A DNA stretch of 64,000 nt from Pseudomonadota bacterium (lineage in GTDB: Bacteria; Myxococcota_A; UBA796; GCA-2862545), in the NCBI GenBank assembly GCA_005776945.1, contig SXOB01000028.1:1-64000 (forward strand), written 5' to 3'. Under the pieces are notes generated by a model that did no database searches, was not told where the DNA came from, and worked only from the letters and a program-made list of their open reading frames with translations. A program made the position numbers and the translations under genes. Shown here one piece after another: positions 49,534 to 58,047 of this stretch (the first letter of the stretch is position 1; the number at the start of each line of letters is the position of its first letter).

Positions 49534-50889
49534 ATGGTCGTGGACAGCACAGCTCGCTGGGCGGCGTTGACGGCCGTCGTGGTGGCGTCAATCGACGGCG
49601 CAGCCGTCGCAGGGACGAGTCGGGCGCTCGCGGTAGCAGGCGACGGTTTGCGCGTCGTGGTGGCGGTCGGAGTGCTCGACCTCGCGACGGCTCTGGCCGC
49701 GAATGTGCTGCTTTGGCCTTGGGTACGCGGCGCTCCGGGGCGGGCCGCGGGCGTTGTCGTGGCGGCCGTCGGATGCCGGGCCGGGCTTGCGGCTTCGGGG
49801 GGGGGCTGGGAGGTCGCCGTGGGTGCGGCAGCGTTGGCCTTCGCCAGTTGGACCGTCGCCGCGAATGTGCGTCTCCACGCGAAAGAGAGGCCGCCGCCCT
49901 GGGGGATCGCCGCCTGTTCCTTCGCCGCAGCGCTGGCCGTGGGCGCGTGGCAGGCCGGGCCGCCTCGGTCGCCCGACGGCGTCGGTTTGCTCGTCCTGAC
50001 GACTTCGCGAGGGGTGGACCTCAAACACGTTCCGGGCGCCATCGCGCTTGTGGACGTTGCAGCGCCGTCGACCGATCTCCGCGCCGCCGCGGCGAGCCTT
50101 TTCACGGGCCACCACCCGCTGCGGCACCGGGTGGGGCTCGACCGGGACCGTCCAGCGGCGGGCCTTGAAGACCTGTTTGACGCGGTCGGCCCCTCCGTCG
50201 CGTGGCTCGCGCAGCCCGACGTGTCTGGGCTGGGCCTTGGCGTCGACCTCGAAGTGGGGGCGAGGACGTCGCCGGCACCCGATCTGGAGCGGGTCTTCCC
50301 CTGGGTCGCGTGGCGTCGCGCGGGGCCCACGACGGACGACGTCGAAGCCGCCGTGGACTCGCTGGTCGCGGCGTCTCCCGGCACCTCCATATGGGCTCAT
50401 GTGGGTGAGGACGCGGCGGCCGCTGCGCGCATCGCGTCCCGGTGGCCGTTGGATGCGCCCTTGCTCGCCGTGGCGTTGTCGGGCCCCGGCTCGACTCCGA
50501 CCGAGGGCGACGTTCGGCGACGGGCATGGCTCCGCGCTCCTTCCTTGGCACCCGACGGGCTTCTCGACACCCCGGTCCGGCTGACGGACCTGGGCGTCAC
50601 TTTGGCCGCGGTGGCCGGCCACCCATTTGAGGCCCGCACCGAAGGCGTCAACCTCCGGTCGTGGATCCGCGGCGAAACGGTGGCCCCTCTCGCCACGGCG
50701 ATCCTCGGCGCGGACGCGGCCGGGCCGTGGTTCGCATACCGTGCGACGGGCGCGAAGTACGTGCTCCGTGCGGGCGTCGATGAAGTGTGGCGCTTGGAGG
50801 ACGAAGGGGTGGCCGTAATGGACGCCGGGGTGTTGGAGGCAGCCCGCGAGGTCGCCGCCGCCGAGCGGGCCGCCTGGGAGGCGCGCTGA
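49534..50889 (+). CDS. Degenerate sulfatase-like membrane protein
   Basis: 451 residues from ATG 49534; no strong ribosome site, but GGTAGA seven bases upstream resembles a -10. Four or so N-terminal membrane helices (WAALTAVVVASIDGAAVAG, LLWPWVRGAPGRAAGVVVAAVG, AAALAFASWTVAANV, IAACSFAAALAVGAW). Then a sulfatase/phosphatase-like domain with AAASLFTGHHPLRHRVGLDR, the S-x-x-T-G-x-x-P-x-x-H-x-V signature, and PVRLTDLGVTLAAVAG, a typical late strand. The catalytic Cys/Ser-x-Pro-x-Arg motif and the Asp/His metal ligands are missing, so it is probably not a hydrolase. TGATG-coupled to xseA. Confidence 0.6.
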   Translation: MVVDSTARWAALTAVVVASIDGAAVAGTSRALAVAGDGLRVVVAVGVLDLATALAANVLLWPWVRGAPGRAAGVVVAAVGCRAGLAASGGGWEVAVGAAALAFASWTVAANVRLHAKERPPPWGIAACSFAAALAVGAWQAGPPRSPDGVGLLVLTTSRGVDLKHVPGAIALVDVAAPSTDLRAAAASLFTGHHPLRHRVGLDRDRPAAGLEDLFDAVGPSVAWLAQPDVSGLGLGVDLEVGARTSPAPDLERVFPWVAWRRAGPTTDDVEAAVDSLVAASPGTSIWAHVGEDAAAAARIASRWPLDAPLLAVALSGPGSTPTEGDVRRRAWLRAPSLAPDGLLDTPVRLTDLGVTLAAVAGHPFEARTEGVNLRSWIRGETVAPLATAILGADAAGPWFAYRATGAKYVLRAGVDEVWRLEDEGVAVMDAGVLEAAREVAAAERAAWEAR

Positions 50890-52070
50890 TGAGGCAGGTG
50901 CGCGTGGGGGAGCTGACGGCCGAGTTGGCCCGCCTCGTCGAGGGTTCCCTGCCGCAATTGCTGGTGACGGGAGAGCTGCGCCAGCTTCAGGAGCCGGCCT
51001 CGGGGCATGCCTACTTCGTGTTGGGCGACGGCGATGCTGTCCTTCACGGCGTCGTTTGGAAGACCGAGTGGGCCCGTGCCCGCCGCCAGCCGAAGGTCGG
51101 GATGACCGTCGTCGCACGGGGGCGGCTCAAGGTCTGGGCGCCGATGGGGCGACACCAACTCTATGCGATGGAGCTGCGCCCCGCGGGGGAAGGCGAGGCG
51201 GCCAAGCGGCTCGAACAGGCGCGGGCGCGGCTCGCCGCGGAGGGCCTGATGGACCCCCGGCGGCGCCGCGCGCTGCCGCCATCCCCCCGCATCGTCGGAT
51301 TGGTCACCTCGCTCGCCGGCGCGGCCATCCACGACTTCCTTCGTGTCGCGACCGAGCGTTTCCCGTCGGCCCGAATCCTCGTCTCGCCGGCGACCGTCCA
51401 GGGCGTCGACGCACCTCGACAAATCGCCGACGCCCTGGCGTTGCTCGTCGAGGACGGACGTGCTGAGGTCATCGTCGTCGCGCGGGGTGGGGGAGGAAAG
51501 ACGGATCTGGACGCCTTTCAAGACGAGGACCTCGCGCGCACGATTGCGACGCTGTCGCCGGTCCCTGTCGTCACCGCCATCGGCCATGAGACCGACACCT
51601 CGCTCTGCGACGAGGTGGCGGATGCGCGCGCCCCCACTCCGACCGCGGCGGCCGTCTTGGTGTTGCCTGACCGCGCCGAACGGGCGGCCAGGATCGATGC
51701 GCTGTTCGGGGCCGCACTGTCGCGGCTTGCCAGGCGGCTCGACGCGGCGCGCGCGCGCCTCGAAGGGCTTCGTCGCCTGTTGCGCGCTCCCGCCCAACGC
51801 GTCGCGGAGTCCCGCCGGCGCCGGGAAACCCTGATCGGGCGACTCGAGGCCGCGATGACCCGGCGCTTCGAGCGCGCCAAAGGCCGCCAAGGAACGGCCG
51901 CCGCGCGGTTGACCGCGCTCTCCCCCCTTGCGACGCTCCAACGCGGCTACGCCGTGGTTCGGACGGACGCGGGCCGGGTGGTCCGCAGCCCCGACGAGGT
52001 CGCAGACGGCGAACGTCTGAGTGTGGACGTGGCCCGCGGCGGGTTTGTGGTGCGCGTCGACGGGGCCTGA
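50889..52070 (+). CDS. xseA: Exodeoxyribonuclease VII large subunit
   Basis: Large subunit of the single-strand exonuclease ExoVII. 393 residues from ATG 50889, shorter than the usual 400-460. N-terminal OB fold: VGELTAELARLVEGSLPQLLVTGELRQLQEPASGHAYFVLGD. Catalytic region: PRIVGLVTSLAGAAIHDFLRVATERFP, VIVVARGGGGKTDLDAFQDEDLARTIA, PVVTAIGHETDTSLCDEVADARAPTPTAAA. A coiled-coil region and a C-terminal LATLQRGYAVVRTD follow. The small subunit xseB is not next to it. Ends three bases from the convergent sigma factor gene. Confidence 0.94.
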   Translation: MRQVRVGELTAELARLVEGSLPQLLVTGELRQLQEPASGHAYFVLGDGDAVLHGVVWKTEWARARRQPKVGMTVVARGRLKVWAPMGRHQLYAMELRPAGEGEAAKRLEQARARLAAEGLMDPRRRRALPPSPRIVGLVTSLAGAAIHDFLRVATERFPSARILVSPATVQGVDAPRQIADALALLVEDGRAEVIVVARGGGGKTDLDAFQDEDLARTIATLSPVPVVTAIGHETDTSLCDEVADARAPTPTAAAVLVLPDRAERAARIDALFGAALSRLARRLDAARARLEGLRRLLRAPAQRVAESRRRRETLIGRLEAAMTRRFERAKGRQGTAAARLTALSPLATLQRGYAVVRTDAGRVVRSPDEVADGERLSVDVARGGFVVRVDGA

Positions 52071-52073
52071 GGC

Positions 52074-52955
52074 TCAGTTCTCGAACGGGCCTTCGACTTG
52101 GTGGCGCCGGCGCACGTGCTTGAGCTTGCGCAGCGACTTGATTTCGATTTGGCGGATGCGCTCGCGCGTCAGGCCCAGCCGGCCGCCGATCTCTTCGAGC
52201 GAGTAGCAGCAGGGCTCGCCGATGCCGTAGCGCATGCGGATGACTTTCTCCTCGCGCAGCGTCAGGCCCGCGAGGACGTCTTCCAACTGATTCCGCAGGT
52301 TGAGCACTTCCATACCGTCGGCGGGGTGCTCGGTGGTCGGGTCTTCGATGAAATCGGCGGTAGTGGCGTCGCCGTCCTCGCCGACTTGGGCGTCGAGGCT
52401 GATCGGGTCGCGGACCAAGTCGGCCAACTCGTCGACCAAATCGGGCTCGACGCCCAATTCGATCGCGCAGCTGCGGAAGCTCGGCTCCTGACCGGTGCGC
52501 TGAGCCATCGCCTTCTGCATCTGCTGGACGCGGTGGACGATGTCCAGCTTGCACATGGGGATTCGGATGGTGCGAAGCTGGTTCTCGACGGCGCGGGCGA
52601 TGGCCTGCTTGACCCACCACGATGCATAGGTCGAGAACTTGAAGCCGCGCTTCCAGTCGAACTTCTCGGCGGCCCGCATGAGGCCAATGTTGCCCTCTTG
52701 AATCAGGTCGCTCAGCGGCAACCCGCGCCAGGCGTACTGGCGGGCGATGCTGACGACGAGGCGCAAGTTGGCCACGATGAGCTCGCCGCGGGCGCGCTTG
52801 CCATCGACGCCGGTCTTGTCCATGCGCTGGGCAACCGCGACTTCCTTTTCCGCATTGAGCAGCGGAATGGCGCCCATCGCGTCGAGGTAGAACTCGAGCG
52901 GATCGCCCGCTTCAACAGGAAGAATGCGCTTTCGGCTCGCCGTTTGGACGCCCAT
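52074..52955 (-). CDS. Sigma-70 family RNA polymerase sigma factor (RpoD/RpoS-like, short)
   Basis: 293 residues from ATG 52955 (GGAGG four bases upstream). Region 1.2 ([21 protein letters not shown]), region 2 ([58 protein letters not shown]), region 3 and region 4.2 ([29 protein letters not shown]) are complete. Region 1.1 and the nonconserved insert of housekeeping RpoD are absent, so it is a group 2 or small primary-type sigma. It should choose promoters of -35/-10 type, probably in a growth-phase or stress response. Target genes cannot be named from sequence. Confidence 0.92.
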   Translation of the reverse strand: MGVQTASRKRILPVEAGDPLEFYLDAMGAIPLLNAEKEVAVAQRMDKTGVDGKRARGELIVANLRLVVSIARQYAWRGLPLSDLIQEGNIGLMRAAEKFDWKRGFKFSTYASWWVKQAIARAVENQLRTIRIPMCKLDIVHRVQQMQKAMAQRTGQEPSFRSCAIELGVEPDLVDELADLVRDPISLDAQVGEDGDATTADFIEDPTTEHPADGMEVLNLRNQLEDVLAGLTLREEKVIRMRYGIGEPCCYSLEEIGGRLGLTRERIRQIEIKSLRKLKHVRRRHQVEGPFEN

Positions 52956-52970
52956 GGTGCCTCCATCCCA

Positions 52971-52998
52971 TTCGTACTGGTCGCAAGGACCGTGCCAA
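52971..52998 (-). promoter_or_regulatory. Possible promoter of the sigma factor gene
   Basis: On the minus strand TTGGCA (52998-52993) and TACGAA (52976-52971) are spaced by 16 bases, ending 15 bases before ATG 52955 and just before its GGAGG. Fair -35, weak -10. Confidence 0.3.
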
Positions 52999-53081
52999 CG
53001 TTCAGCGCGGCGGGGCGCTCGACATGATCCGCCGCCACCCGTCACGATCCGTCGCGGCCTCGTGGGTGCCGATCGAACTGT

Positions 53082-53098
53082 GTTCAAAATATTTGAAC
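53082..53098. promoter_or_regulatory. AT-rich palindrome, candidate operator between sigma and exbB
   Basis: GTTCAAA and TTTGAAC are perfect seven-base arms around ATA. In a genome this GC-rich such an AT-rich palindrome in a 228-base divergent gap stands out. It is 85 bases from the exbB start and about 127 from the sigma start. The bound regulator is unknown. Confidence 0.45.
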
Positions 53099-53183
53099 GA
53101 TGTCCAGGAAATTGGAACGCGGGCTTCACCGTCGCTGGACAGCGGCCCGCTGGGACGGCATGCGCTCTGTTGTGGGAGGTTCG

Positions 53184-53789
53184 GTGGCGCTGTTCACCTA
53201 CGCCGCGTCGGGCGGACCGGTCATGGTCCCGATCGTCTTCGGCTCGATCGTCGCCCTGGCCATCGTCCTGGAGCGCACCGTGGCCCTCCGCCGTTCGCGC
53301 GTCTTGCCCCGGAACTTCGCTGCCGCTGTTCTGCACGGCCTTCGCGACGGGCAATGGGAGGGGGCGCGCAGGGCCGCTGTAGCCGACCATGTCGCCGGTC
53401 GGGTGCTCGCGGCCTTGCTCGAGGGAGACGGGCGGTCGCGGGCCGAGCGTATCGAGCGGGCCGAAGTGGTCGCCCGTCGCGAGACGGCGGGTCTTGAACG
53501 CGGTCTGGGCTTGTTGTCGGTCATTGCCACCGTCGAGCCGTTGCTCGGGCTGCTCGGCACGGTGGGCGGCATGATTGTGACCTTCGAGGTTTTGGCCGTC
53601 GACGGCGTGGGCACGGCGTCCAACCTCGCCGGCGGAATCTCCCAAGCGCTGGTCACGACGTTTGGCGGCTTGGCGGTCGCGATTCCCGCCGTCGTCGTTC
53701 ACCGGTTGTTTGTCGATCACATCGATGCCCGTATGGGTGAGGTCGAGCGGCTTGCGGAGCAAGTTCTCGACGGGTTGCTTGGCCGGTGA
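53184..53789 (+). CDS. exbB: ExbB/TolQ/MotA-type proton channel protein
   Basis: 201 residues from GTG 53184, chosen because GGGAGG lies four bases upstream and [20 protein letters not shown] is the usual ExbB N-terminus; longer in-frame starts at 53100 and 53160 lack good sites. Three membrane helices: [26 protein letters not shown], then after a cytoplasmic loop [31 protein letters not shown] and [25 protein letters not shown], with the conserved Thr and Gly-Thr motifs of the proton path. Works with ExbD to energise outer-membrane processes. Overlaps exbD by GTGA. Confidence 0.92.
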   Translation: MALFTYAASGGPVMVPIVFGSIVALAIVLERTVALRRSRVLPRNFAAAVLHGLRDGQWEGARRAAVADHVAGRVLAALLEGDGRSRAERIERAEVVARRETAGLERGLGLLSVIATVEPLLGLLGTVGGMIVTFEVLAVDGVGTASNLAGGISQALVTTFGGLAVAIPAVVVHRLFVDHIDARMGEVERLAEQVLDGLLGR

Positions 53790-54193
53790 ACTTCCGCCGA
53801 AAGCGCGCCTCGGGGCCGGCGCTCGATCTGACCCCGATGATCGACGTCACCTTCCAACTCGTCCTTTTTTTCATGGTCACGACCGTGTTTGCCGTGCATC
53901 CGGTCATCGAAGTCGACCTCCCGGTGGCGGCGATCGACGTTGCAGCTGCGGAAAACGACGATCTCGTCGTCTGGGTGGCGGCCGACGGCCGGGTGGCCTT
54001 CGGGGGGACAGAGGTCGCCGACGCCGAGTGGAGCGGGCACTTTGCCGCAGCCGCCGCCCTGGACGCCACCGTCGTCCTCAAAGCCGACCGGGATGTGCCC
54101 CATGGGCGCGTCGTCGAGCTGATGGACGCCGCGCAAGCCGCCGGTTTGTCCCGGTTCGCCATCGCCACCGAGGCCCCGCCGCCGGCGCCTTGA
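53786..54193 (+). CDS. exbD: ExbD/TolR-type protein
   Basis: 135 residues from GTG 53786. [23 protein letters not shown] is the single membrane helix with the conserved proton-carrying Asp in PMIDVTF. The periplasmic part ([60 protein letters not shown]) has the ExbD/TolR fold. Partner of ExbB. No TonB or TolA-like C-terminal domain is encoded within the window. Confidence 0.9.
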   Translation: MNFRRKRASGPALDLTPMIDVTFQLVLFFMVTTVFAVHPVIEVDLPVAAIDVAAAENDDLVVWVAADGRVAFGGTEVADAEWSGHFAAAAALDATVVLKADRDVPHGRVVELMDAAQAAGLSRFAIATEAPPPAP

Positions 54194-54202
54194 CGATCGG
54201 CC

Positions 54203-54230
54203 TTGCAGGCGGATCCACATAGGGTATGGT
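54203..54230 (+). promoter_or_regulatory. Likely sigma-70 promoter for ftsB
   Basis: TTGCAG at 54203-54208 and TATGGT at 54225-54230, with 16 bases between. It begins ten bases past the exbD stop, 75 bases before the ftsB ATG. The AT-rich -10 stands out from its surroundings. Separates the ftsB-to-amidohydrolase genes from exbBD as a second transcription unit. Confidence 0.45.
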
Positions 54231-54277
54231 CCCCTTGCCGACGCCCGTCGGTCGTTCCCTCCCGCCCCCGCCCCCTC

Positions 54278-54583
54278 ATGCCTGTCCGCAGTTGGTACCT
54301 CCAGACATTGCTTCCGGCGGCGTTTCTCGGCGCGGTCGTCTTCGCTGCCATCCTCGGCGACAACGGCGTGTTCGCGAGGCGGAAGCTCGTGAATCAGTTG
54401 GACGCCGCAAACCGGGATCTCGTTGCGGTGGAAGCGGAAAACCAAGCGATGTTGCGAGAGTTGCGGGCCATGGACCAGGACCCGCGGGCCCTTGAGCGCC
54501 TCGTCTACGACGAACTCGGCTGGGCGAGAGAAGGTGAGGAGCTATACCGGTTCGACGCGGACGCCGTCGACGAATCCCGATAA
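54278..54583 (+). CDS. ftsB: FtsB/DivIC-family septum formation initiator
   Basis: 101 residues from ATG 54278. One N-terminal membrane helix (WYLQTLLPAAFLGAVVFAAILG), then a coiled coil (RRKLVNQLDAANRDLVAVEAENQAMLREL) and a short globular end with DPRALERLVYDELGWAREGEELYRF, the E-x3-Y-x-L-G-W-x-R-x-G-E pattern of the family. Part of the FtsQLB divisome subcomplex in the periplasm. Confidence 0.85.
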   Translation: MPVRSWYLQTLLPAAFLGAVVFAAILGDNGVFARRKLVNQLDAANRDLVAVEAENQAMLRELRAMDQDPRALERLVYDELGWAREGEELYRFDADAVDESR

Positions 54584-54619
54584 GAGGCCGGCGCCGCCTG
54601 GTGCGGCGGGGAGCGTCTC

Positions 54620-55075
54620 GTGGGTTGGACCCTTCTGAGCATCGCCGGCAGCGGCCTTTGCTGCCTCGTCATGGTTGCCGTGGTCGTTGGCGCCGTGATG
54701 TTGATGCGCCGCCAGAGCCGGAGCTTCGACCAGTTTGCCAATGAATCGACTCACGAGCCTGCGCCGGCGCGCAATGAACCGGCCCTGCCGCCGCGTCCAG
54801 CGCCTGCGGCGAAGAAGGCCGAACCCGCGGCTCCGCCGCCCGCTTACCGGCCCCCGCCTCCGCGCACGTCGCCGCCAGACTCGCCGGACGAACTCGCAAC
54901 GGTGTTCGCCCCTCCGGGCCTCGCTCCGATCGCGCCGCCGCCGCCGAGGCCGGCCGCCCTACCTCGGCCCGGCGACGCTCCTGACGCCGGCTTCGGCAAG
55001 GCCGCGCCGCGCGCCTCCGGGCAGACGATCATCGCATTTGAAGACGATCTCGACGACGAGGACGGCAAGGCCTGA
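54620..55075 (+). CDS. Membrane-anchored Pro-rich protein with acidic tail, hypothetical
   Basis: 151 residues from GTG 54620. One membrane helix (IAGSGLCCLVMVAVVVGAVMLM) then RRQSRSF, a positive flank suggesting a cytoplasmic C-terminus. Residues about 45-110 are Pro/Ala-rich; the tail ends GQTIIAFEDDLDDEDGKA, and ELATVFAPPG occurs earlier. These two Thr sites recall phosphothreonine sites read by FHA domains, by analogy only. TonB has a similar Pro-rich layout but an opposite topology and a C-terminal domain that is missing here. Lies between ftsB and ygfZ. Confidence 0.6.
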   Translation: MGWTLLSIAGSGLCCLVMVAVVVGAVMLMRRQSRSFDQFANESTHEPAPARNEPALPPRPAPAAKKAEPAAPPPAYRPPPPRTSPPDSPDELATVFAPPGLAPIAPPPPRPAALPRPGDAPDAGFGKAAPRASGQTIIAFEDDLDDEDGKA

Positions 55076-55077
55076 CC

Positions 55078-55881
55078 GTGATCGACCTCGGCCCTGGCCG
55101 GATCGTTGAAGCCAAGGGCGCCGACGTCGGGCCGTTCCTGCATCGGTTGCTGACCGCGGACCTCGCCGGGTTGCCCGTGGGTGGCGTTCGGCGCACCGCG
55201 AGGCTGGACGACCGGGGGCGGTTGCAAGGGGTCGCTACCGTCGCCCGCACCGGGCCCGCCCGCTGGTGGATCGTTCCCGACGATGGGTCCGGCGACGCGT
55301 GGTGGACCTTCCTCGACACCTACTTGTTCTCGGAGGCCGTGGAACTGCGAGTTGTCGACGTCCACCTGTCGTGGCGGGACGGATCCATCGATGCGGCCGA
55401 CGAGATCGACGGGCTGCCCCGGCTGCCGCACCTGACGACCCCTTCGGGAGGGCACGAGGTGGCCATGGCGCAACCGGTGGAGGGGGGCGACCGCCATGTG
55501 CTCGAACGCGCGCGCATCCGCGCCGGCCGCCCGCGTTGGCCGCTCGACGCGCCGCCGTCCGCGCTCCCGCACGAGATGGGATGGGTCGACGAAGTCGTGG
55601 CCTTCGGCAAGGGCTGCTACATCGGCCAGGAGGCCGTCCACCGCATCGCGGTCCGCGGCGGCGTCAAGCGAACGCTCGTCGGGCTTGCGCTCCGGGGCCG
55701 CCCCGAGGTCGGTTCGGCCGTCCGGGTCGGCGGCGCCGATATTGGGCGTGTGGGGTCGAGCGAACCTGATGGGGACGGCTACGTGGCCCTGGCGGTCGTG
55801 CGCAAGCCGAACGACACCGTGGGGACCGAGGTCGACGTCGCAGGGGTGGCCGGGCGGGTGGTCCGGCTACCGATGGCGTGA
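55078..55881 (+). CDS. ygfZ: YgfZ/GcvT-domain folate-binding protein
   Basis: 267 residues from GTG 55078. FLHRLLTADLAGLPVGGVRRTARLDDRGRLQGVATVAR and the signature GKGCYIGQEAVHRIAVRGGVKRTLVGL (K-G-C-Y-x-G-Q-E) are characteristic. YgfZ-type proteins bind tetrahydrofolate and help maintain certain iron-sulfur enzymes. QueG, an Fe-S enzyme, is elsewhere in this window, but no direct link is shown. Coupled by GTGA to the DNA methylase. Confidence 0.9.
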   Translation: MIDLGPGRIVEAKGADVGPFLHRLLTADLAGLPVGGVRRTARLDDRGRLQGVATVARTGPARWWIVPDDGSGDAWWTFLDTYLFSEAVELRVVDVHLSWRDGSIDAADEIDGLPRLPHLTTPSGGHEVAMAQPVEGGDRHVLERARIRAGRPRWPLDAPPSALPHEMGWVDEVVAFGKGCYIGQEAVHRIAVRGGVKRTLVGLALRGRPEVGSAVRVGGADIGRVGSSEPDGDGYVALAVVRKPNDTVGTEVDVAGVAGRVVRLPMA

Positions 55882-57314
55882 GCGGGCGACGGCCTCACCC
55901 CGAGCTTGCGGGGCTGGAAGCGCGCCTCGCGTCGGCGGGCCTGACGGGGCGGGCGGCGTTCGACGCCGTCGTTCAAGGACTCGATGGGTACGGCCCGGCG
56001 TCCGAGGTCTCGTCGTGGCCTCCGGAGGCGCGCCCCTCCCTTCTGGCCGCGTGTTGGCAGCGGCTCCTCCCCGACGCCTACCGCGCCGACCGAGGTCAGT
56101 ACTTCACCCCGGACCCCCTCGCGGACTTGCTTGCCTCCCGGTGGGGGCCGCTGGATGGCCGGATGGTGGTCGACCCGATGTGCGGCGCCGGGGCCCTCTT
56201 GCGCGCGGCCGCTCGGCGAGGCGCGCGCGTGGCGGGCTGCGAGCGCGACCCGGGGCTGGTCGGGTTGGCGCGCAGTACGGTGCCTGGCGGCGACGTCGTG
56301 GCGGGAGATGGCCTTGTGTGGGCCCCCGGTTCGGTCGATGCCGTCCTCGCCAATCCTCCATTCGACGACGCCGCAGTCTCCGGCCTCGTTGGCTTCTTGG
56401 CGCGCACTTTGGGTCCAGGGGGTTGCGCCGCGGTCGTTTGGCCGTGGGCATTTGCCACGGGGCGGCGTTGGCGCTCGGTTCGTACGCGTCTGGAGGGCGA
56501 GTTCGCCGTGACGGCGGCGGCGCGTTTGCCGGAGGGGTGTTTTCGGCCGTTTGGGGGCGCCGGCGGCCGTGCGGTCGTCACGTGGTTGAAGCGGCGGCCG
56601 ACCCCAGAGGTCGGTGCCTTGGATTGGATCGACCTCGTCGATCTCGGTTGGGATTCTCGCTCCGTTCGGGGCAAACGGACGTCGGGTGCCCAGCTCGCCG
56701 ACGCCATCCTTGGCATCGGCTGGACGCGGGTGAAAACATGGCCCCCCGCCGTCGAAGCCGCCGGCATTGTGGTCTCCGACGTTGCGAAACCGAGGCGCGA
56801 GGCGCCAAAGGCAGGTGCGCCGCGGCTGGACCTTGGCGATGTGGGGTCAGACGGGGTCGCGGGTCCGGGCGGGGCCGGGGGCGCGCGGAAGGGTCGGGTC
56901 CGGGTGCGGCCTGGGGACGTCGTCTTGTCCCGCATTCGGCCCGAGCGCGGGACCGTCGGCCGCCACATCGGGCCCGAGGAGCGCGCCGGCAGCGGCGAGT
57001 GGGTCGTTCTCGAGGTGCCGGACGAGATCGCTGACCTGCTCGTCTCGGTCCTACGCAGCCCGGCCTTTCGCGATGCGTTGCCAGCCGCGGACGGCGTCAC
57101 CCATCCGCGCCTCGATCCCGACGTGTTGCTTGGCGCGCGCCTGCCGTGGCCCCAAGGGGAGCTCGGACGTCGTGTGTCGGCCGCGCTCAGCGCCCTGCGC
57201 CGGCGCCGTGCACGGGATCTCGCGGCCTTGGCGCATTGGCAAGCAGCCATCGACGCGTTCGCCCGGACGGGTGACGAAGGGGGCCTGCGCGAGCTGTTGG
57301 GAGAGCCGGAGTGA
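55878..57314 (+). CDS. N6-adenine DNA methylase fused to an S-subunit-like specificity region
   Basis: 478 residues from GTG 55878. Methylase half: RADRGQYFTPDPLADLLASRWG (the G-Q-Y/F-F-T-P element), MVVDPMCGAGALLRAAARRG (SAM motif I) and VLANPPFDDAAV with catalytic Asn-Pro-Pro-Phe. After about residue 340 comes an S-subunit-like part: RVRPGDVVLSRIRPERGTVG, DLLVSVLRSPAFRDALPAADGVTHPRLDPDVLLGARLPWP and a helical end. No restriction subunit is adjacent. Could be an orphan regulatory methylase. Between ygfZ and the amidohydrolase with four-base overlaps on both sides. Confidence 0.8.
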   Translation: MSGRRPHPELAGLEARLASAGLTGRAAFDAVVQGLDGYGPASEVSSWPPEARPSLLAACWQRLLPDAYRADRGQYFTPDPLADLLASRWGPLDGRMVVDPMCGAGALLRAAARRGARVAGCERDPGLVGLARSTVPGGDVVAGDGLVWAPGSVDAVLANPPFDDAAVSGLVGFLARTLGPGGCAAVVWPWAFATGRRWRSVRTRLEGEFAVTAAARLPEGCFRPFGGAGGRAVVTWLKRRPTPEVGALDWIDLVDLGWDSRSVRGKRTSGAQLADAILGIGWTRVKTWPPAVEAAGIVVSDVAKPRREAPKAGAPRLDLGDVGSDGVAGPGGAGGARKGRVRVRPGDVVLSRIRPERGTVGRHIGPEERAGSGEWVVLEVPDEIADLLVSVLRSPAFRDALPAADGVTHPRLDPDVLLGARLPWPQGELGRRVSAALSALRRRRARDLAALAHWQAAIDAFARTGDEGGLRELLGEPE

Positions 57315-58042
57315 GGCAGAGCGACGCCTGGGAGTGGGTCGGTGAGGGCGACGCCCCGTGGTTGTTCACGTGCGAACATGCGAGCGCGCGGTTGCCGGAG
57401 GGTCGGGCTTGGGCCGCCGAGGACGCGTGGGTCGCGGGGACGCATTGGGCGGTGGACCTCGGCGCGGCCGACGTCGCCGTCGGGGTGGCCCGCGCGTTGG
57501 GCGGCGAGGTCTTGCTCGCTCGCTTCTCCAGGCTGTGGGCCGACGCCAATCGGGAGGAGACGAGCCCGACCCTGTTTCGTAGCGCCTGCGATGGACGCGA
57601 GCTGGCCTTGAATCGGGGTCTCGACGCGGCCGAGCGCGCACGTCGTCTCCACGGTTGGTGGCGTCCTTGGCACGACGAGGTCGCGTCGGCGGCGCGTCGG
57701 CGCATCGGGCAACCGGTCGTCTCGTTTCACAGCTTCACGCCTGTGTACGAAGGAGGTCCGCCCCGGCCGATGGCGGTCGGCGTCCTCTTCGACCGCGACG
57801 AGGCTTGGGCGACGGCCTTGGCGCACGTCATTCAGGCCGAACTTGGGCCCACCTACGCCGTCGCCCTCAATGCGCCATGGTCCGGCCGCGACGGCCTGAT
57901 GGCAGGCCCTGAGATGGCCGCCAGGTGGAGTGGGGGGCGCGTGCTCGAGCTGGAGGTGCGCCAAGACCTGGCGACGGACCCGGAGCACCGGGCGCGGATC
58001 GTGGCCGCCTTCGCGCGCGCCCTCGCCGTCACACCGCCGTAG
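57311..58042 (+). CDS. N-formylglutamate amidohydrolase
   Basis: 243 residues from GTG 57311 (GTGA overlap). LFTCEHASARLPEG, GTHWAVDLGAADVAVGVARALGGEVLLARFSRLWADANRE and VVSFHSFTPVYEGGPPRPMAVGVLFDRD match the HutG2-like family, with metal-binding His and Asp/Glu residues in the first two segments. Removes formyl from N-formylglutamate in one histidine-degradation route; no other hut genes are present, so the true substrate may differ. Last gene of the plus-strand run; stops five bases before the convergent ltaE stop. Confidence 0.85.
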   Translation: MRQSDAWEWVGEGDAPWLFTCEHASARLPEGRAWAAEDAWVAGTHWAVDLGAADVAVGVARALGGEVLLARFSRLWADANREETSPTLFRSACDGRELALNRGLDAAERARRLHGWWRPWHDEVASAARRRIGQPVVSFHSFTPVYEGGPPRPMAVGVLFDRDEAWATALAHVIQAELGPTYAVALNAPWSGRDGLMAGPEMAARWSGGRVLELEVRQDLATDPEHRARIVAAFARALAVTPP

Positions 58043-58047
58043 GCGAC

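Noticed and set aside
54620-55075. TonB
   Set aside because: It has one membrane helix and a Pro-rich region, but the positive residues follow the helix and there is no C-terminal TonB domain.
56096-57988. 630-codon open frame on the minus strand
   Set aside because: Antisense to the methylase and amidohydrolase, both with clear motifs. The product is Pro/Arg/Ser-rich.
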